The notes under the pieces are model-generated. The model was not told the origin of the DNA. It did no database searches and was given only the letters and a program-made list of their open reading frames with translations. Source: Nocardioides sp. GY 10113 (GTDB taxonomy: Bacteria; Actinomycetota; Actinomycetes; Propionibacteriales; Nocardioidaceae). Taken from it: DNA of 64,000 bases. The stretch covers positions 41,785 to 105,784 of the forward strand of contig NZ_STGK01000016.1 in NCBI RefSeq assembly GCF_004919105.1. Reading direction: 5' to 3'. Positions 1 through 7,030 of this stretch are shown here, in pieces. Position 1 is the first letter of the stretch, and each line of letters begins with the position of its first letter. A program made the position numbers and the translations under genes.

Positions 1-449
1 TCGCAGCCGTTCTGGTCGACGTCCACCCAGTCCGGGCCGAACTGGTCCCGGGAGTAGCCGGTCTTGGCGGCGCGGCCCTTCACGACCAGGGCGTCGACGA
101 CGTCGTCGGCGTCGCCGTCGGCCGGAGCTTCAGTCGGAGTCAGAGTCGGAGTCGCGGTGGTCGGAGTAGGCGTCGGGTCTTCTGTCGGTGTCGCAGAGGA
201 GGTCTCGACCGGCGTCGGTGTCGGACTCGAGGACGCCGAAGTAGCGGGGTCGCCAGTCACGGTGGTCTCGCTGCCGGTCAACCCAATCGCGAAGACGGCA
301 GCGAGGGTGACCACCGTCCAGAGCGACTTCCACGCGACGCTGAGGCCCGGGCGCTTCCAGAGCAGCCAGAAGCCGGGCACGAGGCACAACACCATGCCGA
401 TGACGATCATCGGCCAGGAGTAGAGCCATCCGCCGCGGGTCCGTGTCAT
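1..449 (-). CDS. HNH endonuclease family protein (DUF1524/GmrSD C-terminal type), C-terminus beyond window
   Basis: The gene runs off the left edge, so only the first 149 residues are visible. Residues about 8-31 and 37-59 form two membrane segments. They are followed by a Ser/Thr/Pro linker rich in PTPTP repeats (about 65-110). From about residue 119 the sequence reads LVVKGRAAKTGYSRDQFG and then DVDQNGC, which is the opening of the actinobacterial HNH family related to the GmrSD C-terminal domain; the next residues are normally TRND. The catalytic HNH part lies outside the window. The likely topology is a membrane-anchored nuclease domain on a flexible stalk. Substrate is unknown. The ATG at 449 is chosen because a -10 box sits six bases upstream. 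Confidence 0.8.
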   Translation of the reverse strand, partial: MTRTRGGWLYSWPMIVIGMVLCLVPGFWLLWKRPGLSVAWKSLWTVVTLAAVFAIGLTGSETTVTGDPATSASSSPTPTPVETSSATPTEDPTPTPTTATPTLTPTEAPADGDADDVVDALVVKGRAAKTGYSRDQFGPDWVDVDQNGC

Positions 450-451
450 GC

Positions 452-469
452 GCGCAACCTAGGTTGCGC
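452..469 (-). promoter_or_regulatory. 18-bp perfect palindrome containing a leaderless -10 box
   Basis: GCGCAACCTAGGTTGCGC is a perfect palindrome ending three bases before the ATG of the HNH-family gene. On the minus strand it contains TAGGTT (461-456), six bases from the ATG, so the transcript is probably leaderless and the palindrome could be an operator over the -10. Confidence 0.45.
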
Positions 470-681
470 ATCGGTTCGTCGCCGAATTGTTGGAAGACGA
501 CACCTGGATCGGGAGGTCGGTCACGACCGCGTCGCCCGCCCTACGGGCCGCGCCCGTTCGAGCACTGGGACGAAGACGCCGAGATTCGTTGGCCGGATCG
601 GTAGCGCTCGCCGCAGGCACTGCACACCTCAGTGCGGATCGCTCGCCCGAGCGTTCCATCATCCCTCGTCAAAGGCCACCC

Positions 682-894
682 ATGGACACGATCAACCCCA
701 GTCAGGACCCCGATTCCAAGACCCGCAACCGCGCCCGCAAGGCCGTCGGCTTCACCTTCGGCTTCATCACCGCCGCCGTTGGCGGCGCGATCGCGGCCTC
801 CCTGCTCTCCGGTAATCAACAGCGGGCACCCGCGCGGAGCCGGCCCCGAGACCGGCCCGAATCGAGAGCAATGCGGCCCGTTTCCGGCCCCTAG
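682..894 (+). CDS. small hypothetical membrane protein (70 aa)
   Basis: A 70-residue reading frame begins with ATG at 682 (MDTINPSQDPDSK). It has a basic stretch at about 14-20, one hydrophobic segment at about 21-43 rich in Gly and Ala, and a basic Arg/Pro tail. No family is recognised. The upstream AAAGG is a weak ribosome binding site. The Arg/Pro-rich tail looks less like typical coding sequence than the first 45 residues, so the gene may be decaying or may not be real. It lies alone between the divergent HNH-family gene and a tRNA gene on the other strand. Confidence 0.4.
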   Translation: MDTINPSQDPDSKTRNRARKAVGFTFGFITAAVGGAIAASLLSGNQQRAPARSRPRDRPESRAMRPVSGP

Positions 895-903
895 ATGCAC
901 CAA

Positions 904-933
904 AGGCCCTCTCCGCCGATGGGAAAAGGGCCT
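904..933 (-). terminator. hairpin downstream of tRNA-Arg
   Basis: AGGCCCT (904-910) pairs with AGGGCCT (927-933). On the minus strand the second arm is followed by TT. It lies about 20 bases past the 3' end of the tRNA and converges on the small gene from the other side, so it may serve both. Confidence 0.5.
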
Positions 934-951
934 CTGAACTGCAAACTCTTG

Positions 952-1024
952 CGCGCCCGTAGGGATTCGAACCCCAAACCTTCTGATCCGTAGTCAGATG
1001 CTCTATCCGTTGAGCTACGGGCGC
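952..1024 (-). tRNA. tRNA-Arg (ACG)
   Basis: The minus strand folds as a complete cloverleaf: acceptor GCGCCCG/CGGGCGC, D arm GCTC/GAGC, anticodon stem TCTGA/TCAGA around loop CTACGGA (anticodon ACG), and T loop TTCGAAT. CCA is not encoded. The ACG anticodon, with A34 normally edited to inosine, reads the CGN codons that dominate Arg in this genome. Confidence 0.97.
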
Positions 1025-1126
1025 CCGCCGCGTTACCGCGACCAGAAGAGACTAGCGGAGGGTGGCGCCGGATGCCGAATCAGCGACGCAGGGCGCTCGT
1101 CCCGGTGGCTGTGGGACGATCGACCC

Positions 1127-2158
1127 ATGCCGGGATACCCACCGGAGGACCGTGAGATCTTCGAGTCCGAGGCGCTCGGACTCTACGAGTCCGCCGTCAA
1201 GGAGCAGGGGATCCGCCTCGACGACCCGCGGATCGCCGACGGCGGTGCGACCAGGCGCGGCTTCGAGCTGCTCGTCCGGATGGGGCTGCTGCACCGGGAC
1301 GCCGAGGCCCAGGTATGGCTGCCGGCCGATCCCGCCGCCGCCCAGTCCCAGGTGGTCGCGCCGTTGGGCCAGGAGGGCACCCGACTGATCGAGGAGTCCG
1401 CCCGCTGGGCCAAGACCCTGGGCGCGCTGGGCAACACCTGGCGACGCGCCCCGCAGCCGGAGGACACCAGCGGCCTGGTCACCTACCTGCACGGCCTCGC
1501 GATCAGCCCGTTCCTCAACGACCTGGTGGCCGACGCCGAGGAGGAGCTGCTCACCGCGCAGCCGCAGACCGGCCGCGACCCGCAGTCGATGGCGGCGGGC
1601 GTCCTGCGCGACATCGACGCCCTCGAGCGCGGCGTCCGGATGCGCACGCTCTACCAGCACAGCGCCCGCCGCGACGCCGTCACCCACAAGTACGTCGCCC
1701 GGGTCACCGCCGCCGGCGCCGAGGTCCGGACGCTCGACGAGTTCTTCAACCGGCTGATCGTGGTCGACCGCCGCGTCGCCGTCATCCCGGGCGCCGACGG
1801 CCTCGCCACGGCCGTGGTGGTCCGCGACCCGGCCGTGGTCGCGTACCTGGTGGACGTCTTCGACCGCGCGTTCGCCCGGGCCCGCCCGTTCACCAGCACC
1901 GAGCGGACGGTCACCCGCGAGATCGCCGCCGAGCAGCGGGCGATGACCATCCGGATGCTGGCCGAGGGCCACGCCGACGTGATCAGCGCCAAGCGGCTCG
2001 GGGTGAGCCCGCGCACGTACGCCGGCTACGTGGCCGAGCTCAAGGAGGAGTACGACGCCGAGAGCCGCTTCCAGCTCGGCTACACCCTCGGCCGGCTCGG
2101 CGTCACCGGCAACGACGAGGGCGAGCCTCCGCCCACCGAGGGCGGCCCGGACGCCTGA
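1127..2158 (+). CDS. LuxR-type helix-turn-helix transcriptional regulator
   Basis: The protein has 343 residues. The first 70 residues look like a winged-helix or sensory region (RRGFELLVRMGLLHRD). The middle (about 150-260) resembles the phospholipase-D-like effector part seen in TrmB-related actinobacterial regulators. Residues about 265-325 form a LuxR-like helix-turn-helix (MTIRMLAEGHADVISAKRLG then VSPRTYAGYVAEL). It is a one-component DNA-binding regulator with no receiver domain. ATG 1127 is chosen because upstream codons run into the tRNA gene. A possible 28-codon peptide gene converges on it from the other strand, which suggests, without proof, that the two could be functionally linked. 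Family-level call is firm; ligand and targets are unknown. Confidence 0.8.
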   Translation: MPGYPPEDREIFESEALGLYESAVKEQGIRLDDPRIADGGATRRGFELLVRMGLLHRDAEAQVWLPADPAAAQSQVVAPLGQEGTRLIEESARWAKTLGALGNTWRRAPQPEDTSGLVTYLHGLAISPFLNDLVADAEEELLTAQPQTGRDPQSMAAGVLRDIDALERGVRMRTLYQHSARRDAVTHKYVARVTAAGAEVRTLDEFFNRLIVVDRRVAVIPGADGLATAVVVRDPAVVAYLVDVFDRAFARARPFTSTERTVTREIAAEQRAMTIRMLAEGHADVISAKRLGVSPRTYAGYVAELKEEYDAESRFQLGYTLGRLGVTGNDEGEPPPTEGGPDA

Positions 2159-2225
2159 GGGCGCCGCGTGGGGCCACCGCCCGGGGACACCATGCCCCGG
2201 GCGCGCCCCGCGCGCGGGCGAACCT

Positions 2226-2312
2226 TCAGCTGCCGCCTCCCCAGCTGGTGTCCCGACCGTGGTCGGGTCCGGCGGCTGCGACGGGGAGGGCCCTGCGCGT
2301 CAGCTTCTTCAT
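2226..2312 (-). CDS. candidate 28-aa peptide gene convergent with the LuxR-type regulator
   Basis: A 29-codon frame starts at ATG 2312 with AGGAG nine bases upstream, one of the better ribosome binding sites in the window. The product begins MKKLTRRALPVAAAG, a basic N-terminus followed by a short Ala-rich apolar stretch, and ends PDHGRDTSWGGGS. That is a plausible layout for an exported or processed small peptide with an aromatic, Gly-rich core. It ends 67 bases from the 3' end of the regulator gene. No maturase, transporter or immunity gene is nearby. It could be a signal peptide precursor, a small RiPP-like product, or a chance ORF; the ribosome binding site and composition favour a real gene. 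Confidence 0.45.
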   Translation of the reverse strand: MKKLTRRALPVAAAGPDHGRDTSWGGGS

Positions 2313-2432
2313 GTGTCCGCTCCTGCTCCTGTGTCAACGGCGACTCGTCGTGACGCCGCCCGTGGGGTGTCGACGGGACGTCCGCCCCGGCCCCTGGCCG
2401 CCGTCGGCGGAGGACCGGACTTCCGTCCAGAA

Positions 2433-2455
2433 GGCGAACTCTTCCCCCGTTCGCC
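2433..2455. promoter_or_regulatory. operator-like inverted repeat upstream of the peptide gene
   Basis: GGCGAAC (2433-2439) and GTTCGCC (2449-2455) are perfect 7-bp arms separated by nine bases, about 120 bp upstream of the candidate peptide gene. No other gene uses this interval. It could be a binding site for a dimeric regulator such as the neighbouring LuxR-type protein. Confidence 0.3.
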
Positions 2456-2519
2456 CCAGGCAAACCCGACAACTGGAAGAAAAATGAGACGCGACGGGCC
2501 ATTGCGACCGAAAAAGCGG

Positions 2520-2554
2520 AACGCCCCTGGTGAGCGGGGCTCACCAGGGGCGTT
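2520..2554 (-). terminator. strong bidirectional hairpin after tRNA-Ser(GCT)
   Basis: A perfect 16-bp stem (2520-2535 with 2539-2554) closes a GGG loop. On the plus strand it runs into TTTTCC; on the minus strand it is followed within five bases by TTTTT. It lies ten bases past the 3' end of tRNA-Ser and separates it from the peptide gene. Confidence 0.8.
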
Positions 2555-2563
2555 TTCCTTCGG

Positions 2564-2653
2564 CGGAGGCGGCGGGATTTGAACCCGCGAGAGGGGGTTA
2601 CCCTCAACCCGCTTAGCAGGCGGGCGCCATAGACCGGACTAGGCGACGCCTCC
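2564..2653 (-). tRNA. tRNA-Ser (GCT)
   Basis: The 90-base minus-strand cloverleaf has acceptor GGAGGCG/CGCCTCC, a long variable arm typical of serine tRNAs, and anticodon loop CTGCTAA (anticodon GCT, reading AGC/AGU). The T loop is TTCAAAT. CCA is not encoded. Confidence 0.97.
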
Positions 2654-2778
2654 CCACCGGCCAGATTTCTCCGGCCAGCGCGCCAAGGCTACAAGCACCG
2701 GCCCTCTGCACCGAATCCGGCCACCCCGGAACCGGCCCGAGGCGGCCAGTGCCAGCCTGCGAGCAGCCGGTCAGCGGA

Positions 2779-3234
2779 TCAGCGACCGGCGGCGATCAGG
2801 TGCGCGCGGACGTCCCGGGCGAAGTCGTCCTTGTCCGCGGCCAGCAGCTGGACCGGGATCGTCGTCGTACCGCCCTGCTTGAGGCGCAGCACCACGCACT
2901 CGATGTCGCGCGGCGCCGCGGCCACGGCGTCCTCGACCTCGCTCCACCGGGCCTCGCGCACGCCGACGCCGCGGACCAGGCGGACCCGGTAGCCGGTCGC
3001 GGTGAGCCGGACGACGGCGAGCCGGCTGCGCAGCCACCAGCCGAGGATGCCCAGTCCGACCAGCCCGAGCAGCAGCAGCACGACGATCGCGTTCGGGTCG
3101 ATGCCCAGACCGGCGGCCGCGACCGTGAAGACGAGCACGACGACGGCGAACACGACCAGATACGCACCGACGAAGCGCGCCATCACCGGCGGGGCGAGGC
3201 GGTAGTCGGTCACGGACGGCGCTGCGTTGCTCAT
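2779..3234 (-). CDS. membrane protein with two N-terminal TM segments and a PH-like C-terminus
   Basis: The 151-residue product has two adjacent hydrophobic helices (about residues 19-42 and 47-68) followed by a soluble part of about 80 residues rich in beta-type patterns (VVRLTATGYRVRLVRGVGV, then ARWSEVEDAV, ECVVLRLKQGG). This layout, a membrane hairpin plus a small PH-like domain, is common among uncharacterised actinobacterial membrane proteins. No catalytic residues are visible. ATG 3234 is used; an in-frame ATG three codons upstream is also possible. It stands alone between two serine tRNAs. Confidence 0.65.
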   Translation of the reverse strand: MSNAAPSVTDYRLAPPVMARFVGAYLVVFAVVVLVFTVAAAGLGIDPNAIVVLLLLGLVGLGILGWWLRSRLAVVRLTATGYRVRLVRGVGVREARWSEVEDAVAAAPRDIECVVLRLKQGGTTTIPVQLLAADKDDFARDVRAHLIAAGR

Positions 3235-3341
3235 GACCCGCATTGAACAAGAGGACCCCGCACCGGCCAAAGCCGCGGCGGCCCGGCCACCGGCCCCGGC
3301 GGCCGGCGGCTCCCCTAGACTCCCAGACCGTCGGCTTGGTC

Positions 3342-3392
3342 GGCTCGTGTGCCCGAGACCCCGCTCCAGCGGTGCCGGAGGCACACGACCCG
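3342..3392. repeat. palindromic intergenic repeat, family P (copy 1)
   Basis: CGTGTGCCCGAG at the left pairs with the inverted CCGGAGGCACACG at the right, separated by a GC-rich middle. The same arrangement recurs at 5927, 14597, 51212 and 51284, with a degenerate copy at 36049, always between genes. It is a REP-like element. Confidence 0.8.
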
Positions 3393-3406
3393 CGCTCGGC
3401 CGGCCT

Positions 3407-3491
3407 GGAGGAGTGCCGGAGTGGCCGATCGGAACCGCCTTGAAAGCGGTCGTAGGGAGACCTACCGCGGGTTCGAATCCCGCCTCCTCCG
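3407..3491 (+). tRNA. tRNA-Ser (TGA)
   Basis: The 85-base cloverleaf has acceptor GGAGGAG/CTCCTCC, a long variable arm (TCGTAGGGAGACCTACC region) and anticodon loop CTTGAAA (anticodon TGA, reading UCA and other UCN codons). The T loop is TTCGAAT. CCA is not encoded. Confidence 0.97.
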
Positions 3492-3531
3492 CCCATCGGG
3501 CAGGCGCGCGCGCCTGCCTTGCGAACGGCCC

Positions 3532-3537
3532 TAGGCT
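3532..3537 (+). promoter_or_regulatory. -10 box TAGGCT, leaderless start of YccF gene
   Basis: TAGGCT lies seven bases before the ATG at 3545 and there is no Shine-Dalgarno sequence between them, so transcription probably begins at or next to the start codon. Confidence 0.6.
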
Positions 3538-3544
3538 GCGACAC

Positions 3545-3946
3545 ATGCGGACGCTGCTCAACGTGATCTGGCTGGTGCTGGCGGGCTTCTGGCTGTTCCT
3601 CGGCTACCTGGCCGCGGCCGCCCTGTGGTGCATCACGATCATCGGCATCCCGTTCGGCATCGCGTCGTTCCGGATCGGGCTCTACGCGCTGTGGCCGTTC
3701 GGCCGGACCGTCGTCGCGAAGCCCGGCGCCGGCGCCGGCAGCCTGATCGGCAACATCCTGTGGATCATCCTGTCCGGGATCTGGCTGGCGATCGGCCACG
3801 CCGTCTCCGGGGTGCTGCTGTGCCTGACGATCATCGGGATCCCGCTCGGCCTGGCGAACTTCAAGATGATCCCGATCAGCCTCACCCCGCTGGGCAAGGA
3901 GATCGTCGACCTCGACGACCCGCGCGCGACGTACGCCGCGGGCTAG
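3545..3946 (+). CDS. YccF domain-containing inner membrane protein
   Basis: The 133-residue protein consists of two copies of the YccF unit, each with a hydrophobic helix followed by a conserved loop. The loops read CITIIGIPFGIASFRIGLYA (about residues 31-50) and CLTIIGIPLGLANFKMIPIS (about 98-117). The paired CxTIIGIP motifs are diagnostic for the family, whose function is unknown. Four membrane segments are likely, with a short charged C-terminus. It is a single-gene unit with its own leaderless promoter and converges on the next gene. Confidence 0.9.
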   Translation: MRTLLNVIWLVLAGFWLFLGYLAAAALWCITIIGIPFGIASFRIGLYALWPFGRTVVAKPGAGAGSLIGNILWIILSGIWLAIGHAVSGVLLCLTIIGIPLGLANFKMIPISLTPLGKEIVDLDDPRATYAAG

Positions 3947-4025
3947 CCGCGTCCCCGTCCGACCGTCGCCTCATCGTGGAACCACCGGTTGGCCGCGTGC
4001 TCGCCGGCCATCGACCGATCCACGC

Positions 4026-5063
4026 TCAGAGCAGCGCGGCGGTCCGGTGCGGCTCGGGACGCAGCGGCTCGACGGCCTGGGTGGCCACCCGGCGGCCCCC
4101 GCCGGAGCTCGGGCCGCTGCCGGTCACCAGGCGGTCCACCTTGATCACCGCCCAGCCCAGCAGCACGCCGACGACGAGGCCGAAGCCGACCGAGAGCAGC
4201 GCCTCGCCGGCCGCGATCTCCGGATTGCCCAGCGCGGTCGCCGTCGGCGCGGTCGCGGCGACACCGAACGCGCAGACCCACCAGCCCTGCCGGCGCCGCG
4301 CCCGCATGTGGCAGCCGTAGACGATGGCCGGGACGCCCAGGATCGCCGAGATCGGCCGCGGGAACGCGCCTAGGTTGTCCCGGCTCCAGCGCACCACGGC
4401 CAGCAGCTGGTCGATCAGGGTGTAGGCGCCGTAGCGGCGCAGCATCTCGGCGTAGAGCAGCGTCACGGCGAGCAGCAGCGCACCCACCGCCACCACGATC
4501 AGGCCGCGCCGCCCCAGCCCGTGGAACCCCGCGCCCAGGCGGTAGACGACGCTGAACGCGCCGAGCAGCGCCAGGCCGAGTACGACGTACTCGTAGCGGT
4601 TGACCCGGATCGCCGGCTCGAAGCCGATGCTGGCCAGCGCGCCGACGGCGGCCGTGCCCAGCGCGATCCCCGCCTCGCGTGCCGAGGCCCAGTAGCCCCG
4701 GCAGGGGACGGTGACCATCACGCCCAGCACCGCCGCCACCGCTGAGATCAGCACCGCGGCCCCCGCGCGCAGCACCTCCTGCTCGGAGACGACCGCGGTG
4801 ATCGCGAACGCCAGCGCGATCGCGCCGAAGACGAACGGTCGGCCGCCCTCGCGGGCGGCGAGCGCCCAGCCGTAGGTGCCGGAGACCACGATCGCCCCGA
4901 CGCCGGCGAGCCACTCCGGCCCGATCGGGACCATCGCGGCGAGCAGCATCATCGCGCCGGCGATCGCGGCCAGGCCGGCGATCCGCAACGGCCACGGCGA
5001 GGAGATCGCCTGCTCGACGCGGATGCTGACGCGGCGCTGGAGGTCGGCGACGGGAGCAGGCAC
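4026..5063 (-). CDS. polytopic membrane protein of unknown function (345 aa)
   Basis: The product has about nine to ten hydrophobic helices (roughly residues 27-48, 52-70, 76-93, 97-118, 130-150, 160-178, 188-206, 236-252, 262-280 and 287-310) and a soluble Gly/Arg-rich C-terminal tail. No transporter or enzyme motif is recognised. The start is GTG at 5063, eight bases after a TAGGCT box whose TAG is also the stop codon of the upstream nitrilase-family gene. The two genes lie on the same strand, 11 bp apart, so they can be co-transcribed or this gene can be expressed alone. Confidence 0.65.
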   Translation of the reverse strand: MPAPVADLQRRVSIRVEQAISSPWPLRIAGLAAIAGAMMLLAAMVPIGPEWLAGVGAIVVSGTYGWALAAREGGRPFVFGAIALAFAITAVVSEQEVLRAGAAVLISAVAAVLGVMVTVPCRGYWASAREAGIALGTAAVGALASIGFEPAIRVNRYEYVVLGLALLGAFSVVYRLGAGFHGLGRRGLIVVAVGALLLAVTLLYAEMLRRYGAYTLIDQLLAVVRWSRDNLGAFPRPISAILGVPAIVYGCHMRARRRQGWWVCAFGVAATAPTATALGNPEIAAGEALLSVGFGLVVGVLLGWAVIKVDRLVTGSGPSSGGGRRVATQAVEPLRPEPHRTAALL

Positions 5064-5071
5064 GGCGCGTC

Positions 5072-5077
5072 AGCCTA
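5072..5077 (-). promoter_or_regulatory. -10 box TAGGCT overlapping the upstream stop codon
   Basis: On the minus strand TAGGCT (5077-5072) begins with the TAG stop codon of the nitrilase-family gene and lies eight bases before the GTG of the membrane protein gene. Confidence 0.5.
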
Positions 5078-5881
5078 CAAGCGTCGGTTGCGCAGCGACG
5101 GGTTGGCGTCGCGGACGCGCGCCAGGACGGCGGGGTCGGCCACGCCGATCGTCACCCCGGTCGCCGCCGCATCACCGGCGTCGACCTCGGCCACCACCTC
5201 GCCGGCCGGGTCCACCAGGATGCTGTTCCCGCAGTACCGCGGCCCCGGCTGGCCGACGGCGGCGACGTAGACGGTGTTCTCGATCGCCCGCGCCGTGACC
5301 AGCGTGCGCCAGTGGTGCACCTTGCCGGGGCCGGCCACCCAGGCGGCGGGCAGCACCAGCAGGTCGGCGCCGGCGTCGACCAGCGCCCGCGCCAGCTCCG
5401 GGAACCGCAGGTCGTAGCAGGTCATCAGGCCCACCCGCCATCCGGCGACCTCGACCACGCACGGCTCGACCGGGCCGGGGCTGAGTCGGTCGGACTCGCG
5501 GTAGCCGAAGGAGTCGTAGAGGTGCACCTTGCGGTACGACGCCGAGGCGCCGCCGCGCAGCGCGAGCGTGTTGTAGGGCCGCGCCGGGTCCGGACCGACC
5601 TCGAACATGCCGGCGACCACGGTCGCGCCGCGCTCCGCCGCCACCCGCGCCAGCTCGGTGGCGAACGGGCCGTCGATCGGCTCGGCGTACCCGCTGATGT
5701 CGGAGCCGGGCGGGCCGAAGTCCCGCGCGAACGCCTCGGGCAGGACCGCCAGGTCGGCGCCGGCGGGCACCAGGTCGGCGAGCGCGGCCCGGTTCATCGC
5801 CGGGTCCAGGGCGGACGCGGACTGGACCAGCGCGATCCTGAGCGGCGCGGGCGGGGGCGGCAGGTCGGTACGGCGGCTCAC
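5075..5881 (-). CDS. carbon-nitrogen hydrolase (nitrilase superfamily)
   Basis: The 268-residue protein carries the whole catalytic set of the nitrilase superfamily: Glu49 in LPEAF, Lys118 in YRKVHLYDSF, and the nucleophile Cys155 in LMTCYDLRFPE. YRKVHLYD and CYDLRFPE match the Nit/omega-amidase branch, which hydrolyses amides of small carboxylic acids such as deaminated glutathione or 2-oxoglutaramate. The exact substrate cannot be read from the sequence. It is cytoplasmic, with no signal peptide. The next gene on the strand, a membrane protein, follows after 11 bp. Confidence 0.9.
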   Translation of the reverse strand: MSRRTDLPPPPAPLRIALVQSASALDPAMNRAALADLVPAGADLAVLPEAFARDFGPPGSDISGYAEPIDGPFATELARVAAERGATVVAGMFEVGPDPARPYNTLALRGGASASYRKVHLYDSFGYRESDRLSPGPVEPCVVEVAGWRVGLMTCYDLRFPELARALVDAGADLLVLPAAWVAGPGKVHHWRTLVTARAIENTVYVAAVGQPGPRYCGNSILVDPAGEVVAEVDAGDAAATGVTIGVADPAVLARVRDANPSLRNRRL

Positions 5882-5926
5882 CCTCCCAGCCTGCCAGCAC
5901 TCGGGGAACTCCGCGGGACGCCCACC

Positions 5927-5980
5927 CGGCTCGTGTGCCCCGGGCCCCGCTGTGCCGATGTCTCAGGCACACGACCCGAG
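5927..5980. repeat. palindromic intergenic repeat, family P (copy 2)
   Basis: CGGCTCGTGTGCC and the inverted GGCACACGACCCG bracket a GC-rich centre between the divergent nitrilase-family and MobA-like genes. It is closely similar to the copy at 3342. Confidence 0.8.
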
Positions 5981-6008
5981 CCGGTGCCCGATGTGTCAGT
6001 CTGCGGAC

Positions 6009-6581
6009 GTGACCGAGGCGGACCTGACCAGCTTCTGCGCCGTCGTGCTCGCCGGCGGCCGCGCGACCCGCCTCGGCGGCTTCGACAAGGCCTCCATCGA
6101 GGTCCACGGCAGGACACTGCTCGAGCGCGGTCTGGACGCGGTCGTCGACGCCGCCGAGGTAGTCGTGGTCGGCGAGCAGGTGCCCACCGAGCGACCGGTC
6201 ACCTTCGTGGTCGAGGACCCGGCGTACGGCGGACCGGTGGCCGGCCTGCTCACCGGGCGGGACCACCTGCTGCGGCGGACGCCGACCCTGGCGGTGCTGG
6301 CCGTCGACATGCCGTTCCTCACCCCGAGCACGTTCCGCCGGCTGCACCGCGCCGCGCTCGGCCACGACGGCGCGGTGCTGACCGACCCGGGCGGTCGGCG
6401 GCAGCTCGCCTTCGTCGTCGACCTCGCCCGCCTGGACCGGGTCCGCCCCGACCGCGAGGCCCAGCACGGGGCGGCGCTGCACCGGCTCCTGGCGCCGCTG
6501 GACCTGGTCGAGGTACCGGGTATCGGTGACGAGCACCGCGACATCGACACCTGGGCCGACCTGCGCGACGCGGCGGACTGA
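6009..6581 (+). CDS. MobA-like NTP transferase (molybdenum cofactor guanylyltransferase family)
   Basis: The 190-residue protein opens with the nucleotidyltransferase signature VVLAGGRATRLGGFDK (residues about 11-26). It continues with VEDPAYGGPVAGLL and the metal-binding AVDMPFL, all as in MobA. MobA attaches GMP to molybdopterin in the cytoplasm. No other molybdenum cofactor gene is in the window, so a related NTP-transfer role is possible. The start is GTG at 6009; an in-frame ATG at 5991 is an alternative. A DUF6457 gene follows at 6650, a pairing I know from other actinobacteria. Confidence 0.8.
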   Translation: MTEADLTSFCAVVLAGGRATRLGGFDKASIEVHGRTLLERGLDAVVDAAEVVVVGEQVPTERPVTFVVEDPAYGGPVAGLLTGRDHLLRRTPTLAVLAVDMPFLTPSTFRRLHRAALGHDGAVLTDPGGRRQLAFVVDLARLDRVRPDREAQHGAALHRLLAPLDLVEVPGIGDEHRDIDTWADLRDAAD

Positions 6582-6649
6582 GCCCGAGCCCCGCCCGACA
6601 ACCCCGGGGGCCCTTGTCTTCGCCCCCCTGCGGAGGTCACTCTGGTCGG

Positions 6650-6988
6650 GTGAACCTCCACGACTGGATCGATGAGGTCTGCGACCTCCTCGACATCGAG
6701 TCCGAGGCCGACGAAGGGCTGCTCAACGACCTCGCCGACCGGGCGGTGGCGAACGTGCACGCCGCCGCGGGACCGGTCACGGCGTTCCTGGTCGGCGTGG
6801 CGGCCGGCGCCACCGATGCCGACCCGGATCGCGTCGAGCGGATGGTCGAGCGGGTCCAGGGCCTCGCCGACGCCTGGGACCGGCCCGCCGGCGTGGTCGA
6901 GGAGGAGATCGAGGACGTCGAGGTCGAGGAGCTCCCGGCCGCGGACGCGCCGGCGGACGAGTACGACGACGAGGACTCGCTCGTCTGA
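6650..6988 (+). CDS. DUF6457 domain-containing protein
   Basis: The 112-residue protein begins NLHDWIDEVCDLLDIES and continues with alanine-rich helices (LLNDLADRAVANVHAAAGPV, AFLVGVAAGA). This is the DUF6457 pattern, small helical proteins often encoded next to or fused with MobA-like transferases. Residues after about 75 form an acidic tail (EEEIEDVEVEELP, YDDEDS). The start is taken as GTG 6650, which places NLHDW at the N-terminus. It lies 68 bp after the MobA-like gene and probably shares its transcript. Function is unknown; the context suggests an accessory to the transferase. Confidence 0.75.
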   Translation: MNLHDWIDEVCDLLDIESEADEGLLNDLADRAVANVHAAAGPVTAFLVGVAAGATDADPDRVERMVERVQGLADAWDRPAGVVEEEIEDVEVEELPAADAPADEYDDEDSLV

Positions 6989-7030
6989 GCCACCCGTGCC
7001 CGGCGACCGCGGACCGGGCAGACTGGCGGC

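Noticed and set aside
2226..2312. Lasso-peptide precursor interpretation of the 28-residue ORF
   Set aside because: A Gly-to-Asp ring could be drawn, but there is no cyclase, leader peptidase or RRE protein nearby and the leader lacks the usual Thr at -2. The neutral peptide call is kept.
2332..2337. TTGACA on the minus strand as a -35 box for the peptide gene
   Set aside because: It lies only 20 bases before the ATG, so a -10 at normal spacing would fall inside the coding sequence.
952..3491. Integration site at the tRNA cluster
   Set aside because: No integrase gene and no duplicated tRNA 3' end is present next to any of the three tRNAs.
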